From Misgurnus anguillicaudatus (taxonomy: Eukaryota > Chordata > Actinopteri > Cypriniformes > Cobitidae): a stretch of 64,000 nt of DNA. The stretch is taken from positions 6,949,501-7,013,500 of the forward strand of contig NC_073358.2 in the NCBI RefSeq assembly GCF_027580225.2, given 5' to 3'. Positions within the stretch are counted from its first letter, which is position 1. The number at the start of each line of letters is the position of its first letter. Made by a program: the position numbers and the translations under genes. Below the pieces are notes generated by a model that searched no databases, had not been told where the DNA came from, and saw only the letters and a list, made by a program, of their open reading frames with translations. This document shows positions 48,760 to 61,119 of the stretch, one piece after another.

Positions 48760-48957
48760 AATGCAGCAATTGCTCTGGACGCTTTTATCAAAAGCGACTT
48801 TTATTTATTTATGCATTTGGCAGACACTTTTATCCAAAGCGACTTCCATTGCATTATAAGGTATATTTTTTAATCAGTATGTGTGTTCTCTGGGTTTGGA
48901 CCCATGAACTTTTGCGCTGCTAACGCAATACTTTACCACTGAGCTATACAGGAACTT
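48760..48957 (-). mobile_element. tRNA-derived SINE-like repeat
   Basis: Read on the minus strand, 48955-48885 resembles a tRNA: GTTCCTGTATAGCTCAGTGG (A-box region), a GCAGCGC arm and a degraded B box GGTCCAAACCC. The plus-strand part GCATTTGGCAGACACTTTTA is the matching tail seen in many fish genomes. A more degenerate second unit may follow at 48958-49110. Not a functional tRNA gene. Confidence 0.7.
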
Positions 48958-49384
48958 GTAAAGAAGGAACTACAACATTTAAGGAACTTACAGTGTTGAC
49001 TTACAGTGCAATTAAGTGATATATTTTATTAGTACAGATATGTGTATTGGCTGAGCATAAAACACATGACTTATTGCGCTGCTAACACAATGCTTTAAAA
49101 TTGAACGACACGAAAGCTTTGCAGTTTAACAAAAAACCTTAAAGGGTGCCAAAATAAAATATATACAGAAACACAAATTACATTTTACTAGACAATGCCT
49201 CCACTGTTCAATAGTCATGAAATGTACTGTAAATACTATTTTGCAGTAATAAAAGGCTATAAGAAGGAGCTTTGTAGACATGGAGCGTTTATAGCGTGTG
49301 GATCTACTGAGGCTAAGGTTGTTAAATTATAATCTGCACTATGAACCTGACAAGAAATGGTGTACTCTCCAGTATGTGATGTAT

Positions 49385-49957
49385 GTAGGTCTCAACTTGT
49401 CCACTTAGATCCAAAAACCCAAGGTTTTCAGCGTGTTCAGGTCTAAAAGTTTCACGTGCGTACACATTTTCACGTTCCTTGTACAAGGGTCGGGTATAAG
49501 ATTCGGTTTTTGGGTAATTTAAAATGAATGTGTTTTTGCCGACTGGACCTGAGAAAACCCGAACTATCATGTCATTTTCCAAACCCTTCTCTGTTTAGCA
49601 AGAGCGCTTGCGACATCGTGTGGCTGGCGGTAGGTTTATTTTCCGTTGAGACAGACTTGTCAATCAATAAAAAATGTACATTTTGGTGGTAACTTTGGTG
49701 TTGTTGTCAACACCAAATTCGTTGCAAGGTCTTACTGGTGCGTGCGGGGCTGCAGACTGCACACACGTCGGTGCCATTTACATTCGGGTCTAATCAGGTT
49801 AAAAAAAATTGTCAGGGGGTCCGACTTGGGTCTAATTTTCTCTGGTTTGTCTCGGGTCGGGTCTTACTTTAAAAAAAATTATTTATGCACGTCGGGTTCG
49901 AGTAAATCGGGTAATTTTGGGTCAGGTACATTTTTTTGGACCCGAGAAGACCTCTAG
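49385..49957. mobile_element. hAT-like repeat, GGGTC-rich, degenerate
   Basis: Left TAGGTCTCAACTTGTCC and right GGACCCGAGAAGACCTCTA are imperfect inverted ends. Interior rich in CGGGTC words. TSD not convincing. Confidence 0.45.
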
Positions 49958-50209
49958 TTATGAGATTACTGCGTGAAGCAGATCTGGCACAAATCTATGC
50001 TGCTGAGATCCAAGTACCAATCAGCTCTGTATCACACGCCATCCAGGCGGCCAAATCCAATCAATCTGTTTCATTAATCACAGTGTGTAACAGTGTGTGT
50101 GTGTGTGTACAGTATCTAAGCCTTCAAATGTTGTCAGATCCTGCGGTGTGTTGGGGGAGTGGAGTTATGGGTAAAAGTATAAAAAAGAGAAGACAGATGA
50201 AGATCTTAC

Positions 50210-50417
50210 TCTCCATATCCAGGATGGTCTGGTTGGTGTGTAGTCTAACAGCCCTATGCTGCTCCACTTGGTCCTCCAGCTCAAAGATGGTCTCTTTCAG
50301 GTCCTTGATCTGGTTCTCAGCATCTCGACTCTTCTCTTCGAGAGCGAGCATGTTGGCTTTGTGATCTTCTTCCTGTTTCTCAAACCTTTCCAGCAGCTGT
50401 TGCTTGTCTGCCTCCAC
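50210..50417 (-). CDS. specc1: specc1 coiled-coil exon 2 of the visible set
   Basis: The acceptor reads TTTGTGCAG before 50417; the donor is GTAAGA at 50209 downward. The 208 bases give 69 codons plus one base. The previous exon ends in phase 0, and this one opens with VEADKQQLLERFEKQEED and continues to KETIFELEDQVEQHRAV, a block I recognise as conserved in cytospins. It extends the coiled coil without a break. The last base (A) is completed by the next exon to give Asn. The intron before it, 50418-53089, carries a TTAA MITE and a Harbinger-like MITE. The open frame beyond the donor is intron sequence. Confidence 0.95.
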
Positions 50418-50479
50418 CTGCACAAACAGACATGTAAACTTCTCAAAAACAGTCATAGCAGTAAAGATGAATGACCTCA

Positions 50480-51728
50480 TGTCTATGTTAAGAAGTCTCT
50501 TAATGGGAAACTGTATGAAAACATCATGAATGACTGCGCTAGCTTGCTCTCCCTGCTATGTAAAACAGCTCACACTATCCACTAAGCTGGTCTCTTGGGC
50601 CTGATCATCTGGTCTGCTGCCTTGTTTTAGATGGGTTTTGTAACAGCTAATATTTTAGCTGGAAGATCATCTTAACCTTAGCATGGGCTGGTAAAAGCTG
50701 TTTTTTCGGTAGGGTGGGTAAGGGTATGATGTCATCAAAGCTGAACCACCCAGAATGGACAAAATTGTACTCATCACTTTCTTCAGAACCCTTTCCATTG
50801 AGAAAAGCCTACAGATGAGCTCTTGGAAAAGCATTGCCTGATGGGACCAAACACCCTCGCTGTCATCTGGACTGAGGGTGTATGCTGAAACCACAGGCTT
50901 GGCTCACTCAGTGGTTAAATCAGCAGTTAAATGAAAGTTCACTTGCTTTTTGTGGTGATCTGGTTTTGTGTTATGACAGCCATGAGGTGCCAGTGATGTT
51001 GATGTCCTTGAGGGTTTATAACTTTCTTTTCTGTGTATAACTGTATTTTGAAGAATGAGGTATGCCTCGAAACTACATGACTACAACATTTACAAGTGTA
51101 CAGCTGCTTAAGTTTAGCCTTTTTATGCAAGCAATTTTTCAGTTCTCCATGCGGAGCATGAAAACATGAATATGCTTTATAGCTGGTTGTAATGAAACTT
51201 CTGTATACATGGTGGCTTTTTAATAGCTTTTTGCATTCCTTCTTTGACACTCAGAAAGAAACAGATGTGATTTTAGCACCTAGAAATTGTACAAGGCAAT
51301 GTAATTGGTAAGTTGTTGTTTTAAAACTGTATCGCAGACATGTTCAAATTGGGTGCACAATATCAGTTTCTTAAATGACCAAGGTCTCTGACGATGGTTG
51401 TGTGTGTTTATGCCCTAGTTTGACCTTTAAAAGTCTATCATCGTGAAAGAAATAATCTTAAAAAATTAGTGCTGTATGCAAAAATTTGGTAATTATGGGC
51501 CATAAAAAAAATACATCACTTTACTGATCTTTAATGCTAAGACCAAAACCTCCAAAAGTCCTACACTGCTATAAAGCTTTATAATCAATTAATTATTCAT
51601 GTTTTGCATCTTAACCTGGTTTAAATTTGTGACTGATGCACCCTTCACCAGGAAAAGCTTAATGCTTTGTCTTACATTACAATGGCCAACATCGGACCAA
51701 TTAAACTTGCGGGAAGCACAAATACTTA
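50480..51728. other. intron, nothing recognised
   Basis: 1.2 kb without repeat termini or exon signals. Confidence 0.45.
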
Positions 51729-52055
51729 TGCAGGGTTCACACCAGACGCGGTAGACGCAGCAAGCGCGAGTGATTTACATGTTAAGTCAATGCAAAGACG
51801 CGATTAGGCATCCTGCGGCGCGAATTGCCAGTCAATCAATCAGGACCTTGCTGTAGTAGTGACGTGACTACAGGAAGTGGGCGGAGTCTCAGCGAAGTCT
51901 CAGTGGAGTCACAGAAGCCCCTCCCATGATGCGAACTTCCGCGTGAATGTCTCGAATGACTAGAATTTCATGCACGGCTTTCACGCGCAAATGAAGCGAG
52001 TAAACTCAAACACGTTTTTGCAGCCTTACTCGCGGCTTGTGTAAATGCCCCATTA
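51729..52055. mobile_element. MITE, TTCACACCAGACGCGG type, copy 2
   Basis: Shares GTTCACACCAGACGCGGTAG and AATCAGGACCTTGCTGTAGT with 12917-13284; right end GTGTAAATGCCCCATTA degenerate. Confidence 0.7.
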
Positions 52056-52302
52056 GATCTCTACTTGACAGTAGCTGTGTTTTCATTACCCTTCAAATCC
52101 CGCAAATTAAAAATGTGTCCAGTGGAAACAGGGAAATTTTGCATATACTCCCAAATAGTGCAGGTGAGGTGATTTATCAGGCAATTTAAAAAAGGAATAT
52201 ATTGCAAAACTGCAATGGAAAAGTTTTTTGCTGCATTTACAGGTCACCTGATGTGTGCAAAAGTCACACGATCATACTTTACATAGGGTGCAGGATGTTT
52301 AA

Positions 52303-52744
52303 CTCTTTCCCCGCCACTGACAGGTAACTCGTCAATTAAGAGAAACGCTTCCCTGCCAATGACGAGTATTTCCGGCAATCCGTAATACCGCTATTATCCA
52401 CCAGGTGGCACTCTTCCGCAACTATTGAATCCTGGAAGTATCGACCTAGGGCAAACAGCTGTATGTCCGGGTATGTTTTGAGGATCGCTCTGAATCTGAT
52501 CTCTAATAAAAGTCCTTCACAAAAAATTATTATCTCAGCTTTTTGCTCAAAATTATGTGTTTTTGAAGAAACCTAACCATATTTTGAGAACTTTTTATTT
52601 GAAAGCAGAGGGTCTATTCTTTCATTTATGTATTGCATGTTTATATATTTAAAGAAGAATCTGGAAGGCATTAAACTTTTGTGAAAATCATGAAAAATGC
52701 TGGCGCTGGTAACTTTTTTTTTTTAAACGCTGGCAGGGAAAGAG
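52303..52744. mobile_element. TTAA MITE, CTCTTTCCCCGCCA ends
   Basis: TTAA flanks (52299-52302, 52745-52748). Ends CTCTTTCCCCGCCA and TGGCAGGGAAAGAG. Fragments of the same family flank the hAT remnant at 56050-57683 (left block about 55990-56049, right block about 57684-57950). Confidence 0.85.
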
Positions 52745-53089
52745 TTAATTGGAGGATAATACAGAAGAGGTGTGGTCGACTTTATGTGGTGTCATCAAAA
52801 TACAGCGAGAGCGATTCGACTGCTTTGCATGCTTTTGAGTCGCTCTCACAGTATTTTGTTGTCATTCACATGTCATTCTGCACGATGTCGTATAAGTTGA
52901 ACACACCCATCACCATGGTTTTTGGAAGGACGTATCGCAAGACAATAAAATTACGTATCATTCACATAATATCGGTTAATGAAAACGCTGTTATTTTGCA
53001 AAAGTTTGACATTCGGAAGATAACGCAAAAGTTTTGCGCAAATCGCAACTAATGATAGGTATATATAAATTCTCAGTGTGGTGCCGTAC

Positions 53090-54510
53090 CTTGGCCAGTG
53101 CGCTCTGAACACTATCCATTTTACTTCGCGCCTGCTGCAGCTCTTGTCGTAGCTCTGCGCAGCTCATCTCAAGCTTGTCTCTGTCTTCATGCGCAACTTC
53201 GAGCAGACTTTGCAACTCTGTGTTGTCGCTGGCGCTCTGCATCGCCTTCAGCTCAGCCACCTTCTGCCTCTCTGCCTCCACCTGGGTTTTCAGACTAACA
53301 ATCTCCGCGTTCAGCGCCTCCGCATCCAGTCGCCGTTCCTCAGCTTTCCTTGCCGCATCATCTCCAACAACCTTCTCCTTCACCAGACGTTCTTGAAGAA
53401 CTTCTACTTCTTCCTTTAAGTTCTTCACAGCTACTTGCGCCTCCTGATGCTCCTTTTCCAAATCTCTGAGACTCCCTGTCAGCTGCTGCTGGATGTCTAC
53501 TAGTTTCTCTCTTTCAAAGCGGGAACTCTCCATCTGCTCGGCCAGGCGTTGCTCAAGCTCTGCGACTCGAGAGGCACGAGAGGCCTCGGCTTCTTGAGTT
53601 TGAGCTTGGTCTCTGATCCTTTGGAGAAGGGACTCGTTTTGTTGGGCCAGGAGCTCTACACGCTCCCGTTGCTGTTGTAGAGAGGTTTGTAGAAGGCCCT
53701 TCTCCTCTGCCAGACGCTCATTTTCAGCTGTTAGCTCCTGGACAACCTGCTGTTGGTCGGACAGCTCTTGTACAGTGGCCTGAAGTTCTTCGGCTGTACT
53801 GTGGTGACTCTCTTCCATCTTCTGGATGCGCTGCATTAGGGAATCCACTGAGACTGAGCATGACGGTATCTTCACAAACTCTGAGGAGTCTGAGGAAGAT
53901 AAAGGAGAGCCTTTGGTGCTGCCACTGTGGGCACTTGTATCAGAGCTGGTGCTTTTGGGTAAAACCCCATTAACTGAGAGATGTGTTGTGACATTTGTGT
54001 TGCCACTCGATGAAGATGAGCTCTCCAACGTAATAAGCTTCTGCTTCAAAGCTTGGTTTTCTTCTCGCAAGGTTGCTAACTCACGCTGGAAACGTCCATT
54101 TTTGTCTTTTAGTTGCACTACAAGCGCATGGATGTCTTCAGGTTGTGCTGGTGTCTTTTCTGCATCAGAGTTCCCTGCTGGGGACCCAGCCTCCGGTGAT
54201 AAACCTTTCCCTTTTTGCCTTTGGAGCTCCGTTCGTAACTTACTGATTTCAAACTCTTTGGCTTTGGCCTCAGCCAGGAGCTCCTTCACCTGACTCTCCA
54301 GCAGACTCTTGTCCAAAACCACAACCTCTGCTCTGGTTTTCACAGAGCCCCGGGAGTTTTTGGTCACAGCGGACAGGCTGGAGATGCTGGAACTGGTCAC
54401 TAACTTTTTGGTGGAGCTTTTCTGATCACGCAACGATAGACGGTCTCTGGAGACGGACTGTGGGATCTCACGAGGAGTTGGGATGCTTGATTTTCTGGTT
54501 GACTGGATGC
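53090..54510 (-). CDS. specc1: specc1 large coiled-coil exon (473 codons)
   Basis: The acceptor is a pyrimidine-rich tract ending in AG at 54512-54511; the donor is GTACGG at 53089 downward. The 1421 bases are 2 plus 473 codons, so the exon enters with one base of a split codon upstream and leaves in phase 0. Residues 1-60 are basic and Ser-rich (IPTPRE, SRDRLSLR). Residues 66-162 form a first heptad-rich segment containing LLESQVKELLAEAKAK. Residues 163-220 are a low-complexity Ser/Thr spacer. Residues 222-473 form a long coiled coil starting near MQRIQKMEESHHSTAEELQ, rich in Glu, Gln, Leu and Arg. A single very large exon at this place is typical of cytospin genes. The peptide upstream of the acceptor in the open frame is intron read-through and was left out. 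No signal peptide or membrane segment is visible. Confidence 0.95.
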
Positions 54511-54514
54511 CTGG

Positions 54515-55980
54515 AAATAAAAAAAGATGTTTTATTAGAAGTTGACTTTTTTGTCTCAGTACATTCTGTACTATATTGTTCACTTAAGAGTACCAACCAA
54601 AACCATTCATCTTGGCAACAATATCTCACTTGCAGCCCAATGAATAATGTTATAAAAATTTATGTTTTCTACACCATAGCAATATTTTAGTTAACTAACT
54701 CCTGTCCACATCGCATTTTTGTGCCATTTAGTCCAGAGATGTGACAAGGTCACCATTTTAATCATTCCATTGTTCAAAGCTTGGTGTTTCTGTGTGAGAG
54801 GTCATTCATTCATACTGATGACTGGACAGAATGTGTTTTGTCTTGTCACATTCAAACAGCCACCAGGCACTGCCTCACTACACTGTAACTATAGCAGCAC
54901 AGAAGAACAAGACCGCTGGTATCCGAGTGGGATGAGAGTGGGTGCGGGTGATATATACAGTACCCCCTCTTTATGCTGTTTGCAAAACAGAGGTACATTA
55001 CCCTCTGAAATGAGAGGCCTTTGAAAGGATTTTGGAAAAATCAGCAAATACGAACACAAAAAATATGTTGTACTGGGGCTTGTTAAGTCCAATGCTTCAC
55101 CCTAATAAAGAAAATGTTTCAAAGCAACAGGGATTACAAAGAGATCACTGTTCCCCAGGCAAACACAAAATCGGGGGTGTTAAAATGGTAGGATTGGTAG
55201 ATGGAGATAAATCAGCAAATCTATAGACTAAAATTAACAAAGGCAGTTTATTTTCATGGTAGTACATACAGTAAGTATTTTACCAAGTAGCTAATTCATA
55301 TGAATTTTTGTCATATATGCATAGCTGTTTATTCTTTCATTCATTTGCATTCATTTATTTATTCCACTATGGTAAATAATAGAATGAATCATCTTGCGCT
55401 GGAATGAACTTCTCTACCATGTTACAATTAAACTGAAACTTCATCACGACCATCGTTTCTGAATGTCGTGTGCAGTGAAAAGGCGGCTTTAGGGGTGGGG
55501 CTTCATTATTGCACTTTTATATAATTAAATGTTTTCATACCATTCACATCTTATGACTTCATAAAAATGTGTCGCCTCATAAGATAGTTATGAATTCTGT
55601 GAGATCAGTCTGACATCTTTCCCAATGAACAATAGAAATGAAATGCAAATGCACTGATGCAAATACACTTTATTTATTCCGACACATCATACTGTACGTA
55701 AAGAAGGATAAACACACCAGATGCCAAAACAAAACAAGTACTGTCTTATTTTATATGGCTGTAATTATGCAAGATCTACTATGAATAATGTGTGGTGCTT
55801 ACTATAGTAAGAATCTAAAATACATCACCTTTGTTTCAAGACAAATATAACAAATTATCTCGTAAATTAAGAGAAAACATTTGCATAAAAAATGTGTTTC
55901 TGAAGATTTTTATGTTAATTTGCAAAAAGCGCGATTATCCACTTACCCAATTTATGAAAAAACTGAAGTCAAAACGTTAT
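54515..55980. other. upstream specc1 intron, nothing recognised
   Basis: 1.4 kb. No preceding coding exon with cytospin N-terminal motifs was found here on the minus strand. Confidence 0.45.
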
Positions 55981-56393
55981 TTACTAATTTTAAACTCCAT
56001 GTATGTTTTGATAATCGTTCTGAATCTGATCTCTAACAAAATTCCTTCACAGGCACGGATTAACGCACGGGCCTACTGGGCACTTGCCCAGGGCACTGGC
56101 CAGCAGGGGGCCCTGTCAAATTTACTCTGTCTATTCTTTTCAAATAAATATTTAAATATTTATTTTATTTTCAGTAAAATTTTGTTAAATATTGAGGAAT
56201 AATGTGTTTTTTGCAGTTGCAAAGTATTAACTAGTAAATAAATCAAATAAATAATTTTTATGTATTGCTGCGCTGTTGAGAGGGACATCTAGAGGCGAGT
56301 GAAAAGCATTGCGTAATATAAAAGTCACGCGTAGAAGACGGTTACTCAAAAACCAAAACAAAAATGAGTTTAAAACCACAACCAAGTGGATGA

Positions 56394-56600
56394 GTGATAA
56401 GAAAGCACAAAAAGCTTTTCATCACCTTGCCAGTCAGCAACTGTGAAGTAGAACGTTCATTTTCTCTAATGGCAAGAGTAAAAAACGAACTAAGAAGCAA
56501 AATGTGTCAAGGACGTCTAAATTCACTGTCTTTAATGGCCATTGAATGCGATCTTGTGAGGGAACTGGATTTTGGACCAACTTTTTATTCTAAGATTTAA
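56394..56600 (+). pseudogene. hAT transposase C-terminal dimerisation fragment
   Basis: The frame contains LPVSNCEVERSFSLMARVKN, then ELRSKMCQGRLNSLSLMAIE. This is the conserved hAT C-terminal dimerisation block (Cys-Glu-x-Glu-Arg-x-Phe-Ser followed by an Arg-Leu-x-x-Leu helix). It ends at a TAA at 56598-56600. The catalytic domain and N-terminus are missing; the Met at 56394 is not a real start. Confidence 0.88.
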
Positions 56601-56723
56601 GGGGCTGGACACACAAAGCTTTTACACTCGCGGCCAGCGCATGTTTTCAATTGATTCCAATGGAAACTCTGCGTTTTTCAAATAAGAATTTTCTCCTGTG
56701 ATATGATTTGGAGAGGTGTGCCT

Positions 56724-57415
56724 GCCCGGTTGCATGAAACTCCTTAAGTGAGGGTTTCCCTGAGGGAGAAAAAAATCTCTGAGGTAAGGGATTTATTTAA
56801 GAGTGTTGCAACAAAGGTCTTAACTGTCACCCTTACCTAAGTGTCTATTCTAAGTATTTTACAATAGTCTCTGCCAAGAGACAGCAGAGGAGGAGCGGTT
56901 GCTATAATTACAAAATCTCACAGCGTAAACAAATCAACGCACGCAGCTCAACAGACGGCGGATTTGTGTACAATGAAACATCGCAAATAACAGACTGTAA
57001 AGTGCCGCATGTATAAAACCTGAAAGTAATTCAAACTAGAAACTGTTTAGGTTGACGGACGATCAAACCGCTATTCTCCTAATAAATGCGCATCACTTTT
57101 CTCTAAGGGATTATTTCAAACGTTAGAAATGCGCGTTGGTACTTCATTTTCTTAAATAACCATAAAATCAGCCATCGCGTGTGAGGTTAAGGGACCTGTT
57201 ATAGTCCCTTAAGTTTTAAGGGGAAATGGGATTTAAGGACTTTGTAGCAACGCATAACAGAACTTAAGGTAATACTTTAGCATTTAAGGGTAAATACTTA
57301 TTGACAGCACTAAGGTTCACTTAAGGTTTTTTCTTGCAACCCATTTTTTATTAAGAACACCCTTAACCTTATATTTAAGGGATTTCTTATCTTAAGGACT
57401 TTCATGCAACCGGGC
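56724..57415. mobile_element. Inverted-repeat MITE, GCCCGGTTGCATGAAA ends
   Basis: GCCCGGTTGCATGAAA at left and TTTCATGCAACCGGGC at right. Interior repeats TTAAGG words. No clear TSD. Confidence 0.75.
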
Positions 57416-57969
57416 TTTTTGATTGAGTATGTTGTACAGTATGTTGTCAGATACTGGTGAGATATAAATAAACCAATTTGTGGTGTGAAAGTACAGAATA
57501 TGTGCATTCTCTCCCCGCGTATTAGTGCCATTGTTAATCCTGTAAAATGGGGCATACAGGCAGAGGTGAACCAACACTTGAGCCCTGTGCATACAGGTGC
57601 AACGCTGTTGCCCAAAAAATTGGTAAAGGGGGGCCTTTGAGACATCCGTGCCCAGGGCACATCATCGCCATAATCCGTCCCTGTTCACAAATATGCAATT
57701 TTTTCAGCTTGAGAGTTTATAAGCAGAGAAAAAATATAGATAGGGTGAAACATTTTTTCCCCCCGTTTTGTGTTTGTTTGCTTATTGTTTGTTTGAAGCA
57801 GAGGGTCTGTTCTTTCATTTGATATATTTGTATGTTTATATATTTTTAGAATAATTTTTTTCTGGAAGGCATTTTGTGAAACTTTTGTGATAATCACAAA
57901 AAAATGCAGGCGTGCAACTTAAAAAAATGGCTGGCGGTGAATGAGTTAAATGCAAAAGCATAACCTATA

Positions 57970-58115
57970 TGTGACCCTGGGTCATTTTTTAAAATTGAGA
58001 TTTGGACAATATTTTGCTGAGATACAAAAACTTGAAAATCTGGAATCTGAGGGTGCAAAAAAAATGCATTTAAAGTTGTCCAAATGAAGTAATAAGCAAC
58101 TGCATCCACTCAAAA

Positions 58116-58212
<97 letters not shown>

Positions 58213-58235
58213 TATGACCCATACAATGTATTTTT
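57970..58235. mobile_element. Partial TGTGACCCTGG MITE expanded by a TA array
   Basis: TGTGACCCTGGGTCATTTT at the left, AATCTGGAATCTGAGGGTGC and CCATACAATGTATTTTTGGC further in match the inverse of 47532-47841. The TA array lies between these blocks. Confidence 0.7.
58118..58209. repeat. (TA)n microsatellite
   Basis: About 92 bases of uninterrupted TA. Gives the false Ile-Tyr repeat frame on the minus strand. Confidence 0.97.
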
Positions 58236-58239
58236 GGCT

Positions 58240-59137
58240 TTTGTAAGTATACACTGATGTAAAGTGAAGCATTGGAAAGGAATGTGATGGTGTATTGTGG
58301 GGTGTTTTCACATTTTCTTTGCCAGTCTCATGGCATGCTAGGCTGCTTTTTGTGACTGACTTTTTCATAGTCAGTTTAATGTATTTGAGTTTGCCTTCTC
58401 CATCTGAGAGCTGCAGCTGTAATATACCAGAGTGGCTGTGCCAGGACGAGAGATGCTATAAATCTATAATCTACTGCTCTCTCTCTCACATACAGTATAC
58501 TCCCCCACCCTTATCTATTAAAGACAGAACCAGGACACACACTCCTGCATTATACATCACCGTTTTCATTACTTTTTCATCGCACACATAATTAATCTTT
58601 GCTGAACGATCATCCCTGAATTGCTTCTTATAGCACAATATTAATTAAGACGGGGGTTTCAGACTAAGAATGATCCTGTTTTGATCGATACATGTATGAG
58701 AGCATGTGGACAATACTCCACCACTCACCAGAATTGCTAGAGTAATATTTTAGTAGCATGGTGCAAAAAATAAACACAAAAAACAATTTTGCTGCATAAG
58801 ATTACATTTATATTTAGGCTGTGAGAAGTCTAAGACAAGGCAACGTTATCATGGGAAGTGGATGAGGAGATCTCTCATTAAAAGTCTTATTTAAGTGACT
58901 TATGTTTGGGCAATGCCATTTCTCCACATTCTCATCTTACTTCACTGCATGAATCACTCTGTTTCTGAATTCAACTTTTTCTGGATTACTGGATCTCAGT
59001 CTGCCTGTTTGGGTGGCAGCGTTTACACTTCAGCTAGAAGTATAGCCACGTTTTACACATACACAAGGGTCCGCATGCATTTTGCACGAGGACAAAGTTC
59101 GTCATCAGAATAGTATGATAGCACTGCTGGATATTTG
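58240..59137. other. intron, nothing recognised
   Basis: About 900 bases without repeat termini or exon signals. Confidence 0.45.
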
Positions 59138-59139
59138 TA

Positions 59140-60741
59140 CAGTGGGGCAAAAAAGTATTTAGTCAGCTACCAATTGTTCAAGTTCTCACACTTAAAAAGA
59201 TGAGAGAGGTCTGTAATTTTTGTCAAAGGTACACGTCAACTATGAGAGACAAAATGAGAAAAAAAATCTAGAAAATCACATTGTCTGATTTTTTAAGAAT
59301 TTATTTGTAAATTATGGTGAAAAATAAGTATTTGGTCAATAACAAAAGTTTATGTCAATACTTTGTTATATACCCTTTGTTGGCAATGACAGAGATTAAA
59401 CGTTTTCTGTAAGTCTCCACAAGGTTTTTACATATTGTTGCTGGTAGTTTGGCCCATTCCTCCATGCAGATCTCCTCTAGAGCAGTGATGTTTTGGGGCT
59501 GTCGCTGGGCAACACGGAATTTCAACTCCCTCCAAAGATTTTCTATGGGGTTGAGATCTGGAGACTGGCTAGGCCACTCCAGGACCTTGAAATTATTCTT
59601 ACAAAACCACTCCTTCTTTGCCCGGGCGGTATGTTTGGGATCACTGCCATACTGAAAGATCCAGCCACGTTTCATCTTCAATGCCCTTGCTGACGAAAGG
59701 AGGTTTTGAGTCAAAATCTCACGATACATGGCCCCATTCATTCTTTCCTTAACTCGGATCAGTCGTCCTGGTCCCTTTGCAGAAAAACAGACCCAAAGCA
59801 TGAGGTTTCCACCCCCATGCTTCACAGTAGGTATGGTGTTCTTTGGATGCAACTCAGCATCTTTCTCCTCCAAACACAAGAAGTTGAGTTTCTACCTAAA
59901 AGTTATGTTTTGGTTTCATCTGACCATATGACATTCTCCCACTCTTCTTCTGGATCATCCAAATGCTCTCTAGCAAACTTCAGACGGGTCCGAACATGTA
60001 CTGGCTTAAGCAGGTGGACACATCTGGCACTGCAGGAATTGAGTCCCTGGCTGCATAGTGTGTTACTGATGGTAGCCTTTGTTACTTTGGTCCCAGCTCT
60101 CTGCAGGTCATTCACTAGGTTCCCCCATGTGGTTCTGGGATTTTTGCTCACCATTCTGGTGATAATTTTTACCCTACGGGATGAGATCTTGCGTGGAGCC
60201 CCAGATCGAGGGACATTATCAGTGTTCTTGTATGTCTTTCATTTTCTAATAATTGCTCTCACAGTTGATTTCTTCACACCAAGCTGCTTACCTATTGCAG
60301 ATTCAGTCTTCCCAGCCTGGTGCAGGTCTACAATTTTGTTTCTGGTGTCCTTTGACAGCTCTTTGGTCTTGGCCATAGTTGAGTTTGCATTCTGACTGTT
60401 TTAGGTTGTGGACAGGTGTCTTTTATACTGCTAACAAGTTCAAACAGGTGCCATTAATACAGGTAACAAGTGGAGGACAGAGGATCCTCTTAAAGAAGAA
60501 GTTACAGGTCTGTGAGAGAAAGAAATCTTGCTTTTTTGTTATTGACCAAATACTTATCTTCCACCATAAATCGCAAACAAACTCCCAAAAAATCAGACAA
60601 TGTGACCCTCTGGATCTCCTTCCTCACCTTGTCTCTCACAGCCGAAGTGCACCCATGACGAAAACCACAGGCCTCTCCCATCTCTCCAAGTGGGAGAACC
60701 TGCACAATCGGCGGTCGACCAAATACTTTTCTGCCCCACTG
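59140..60741 (-). mobile_element. Full-length Tc1-like element
   Basis: 1602 bp between TA dinucleotides (59138-59139, 60742-60743). Ends CAGTGGGGCAAAAAAGTATT and AAATACTTTTCTGCCCCACTG. Each end has an inner repeat some 150-220 bp away (TTGACCAAATACTTAT, AAAAAATCAGACAATGTGA), the IR/DR arrangement of fish Tc1 elements. The sequence between outer and inner repeats differs on the two sides. Confidence 0.95.
59355..60376 (-). pseudogene. Tc1 transposase pseudogene, full length but broken
   Basis: The minus strand from ATG at 60376 reads [20 protein letters not shown], a paired-type HTH, then a second HTH, WSDETKT before the first catalytic region, DPKHTAR around the second catalytic Asp, and [15 protein letters not shown] with the catalytic Glu, to a stop near 59355 (about 340 codons, the usual size). 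Breaks: TGA at 60241-60239 where family members carry Trp, TAA at 59905-59903, and a one-base deletion near 59860 that shifts the frame. Inactive. Confidence 0.92.
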
Positions 60742-61119
60742 TAACTGGGTGTACTTTGTATGAATAGGTCGCGAATGCGCATACAGGATTGTCATGGTTT
60801 CTCAAAAACGGGACCAAGTGCAAGGTAAGATGAACTCAAAAAGAGTTTAATTTACAACAGAAAGAGCCCACGAGGGGGCAAGAGACAAACATTGAGACGC
60901 AACTTCTAGACTCACTTAATTCTTTGACAAGAGTTGTCACAAGCAACAACAACCAAAACATTTAAAACGATACAAAATGATTCAGCACATGACAAGACAC
61001 ACTCGGGCCTTAAATAGGGAAAAATAAACAAGGTAAGGCCAGGTAAGGGGACCATTAACCAATAATGAATAATTAACGAGGAGACAAGGGGGTGGTGACA
61101 TAAACGAGACACAGCAGCA

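Larger units (their letters stand above)
56050..57683 (+). mobile_element. hAT element remnant inserted in a TTAA-family repeat
   Basis: Ends CAGGCACGGATTAACG and TAATCCGTCCCTG with flanking TTCACA on both sides (46-51 and 84-89 in the respective lines, positions 56046-56051 and 57684-57689; overlap with the terminus leaves TSD length uncertain). Interior keeps a hAT transposase tail and a nested MITE (56724-57415). Confidence 0.75.

Noticed and set aside
48885..48955. tRNA gene on the minus strand
   Set aside because: The T-loop/B box is degraded, stems mispair, and it is joined to a SINE tail.
53098..54293. Plus-strand frames opposite the large specc1 exon
   Set aside because: Shadows of the coiled-coil coding strand; no splice or family evidence.
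54889..55092. Candidate upstream specc1 exon on the minus strand
   Set aside because: No acceptor/donor pair in the needed phase and no similarity to the cytospin N-terminus.
57982..58368. Frame with a run of Ile-Tyr
   Set aside because: Translation of the TA array inside a MITE.
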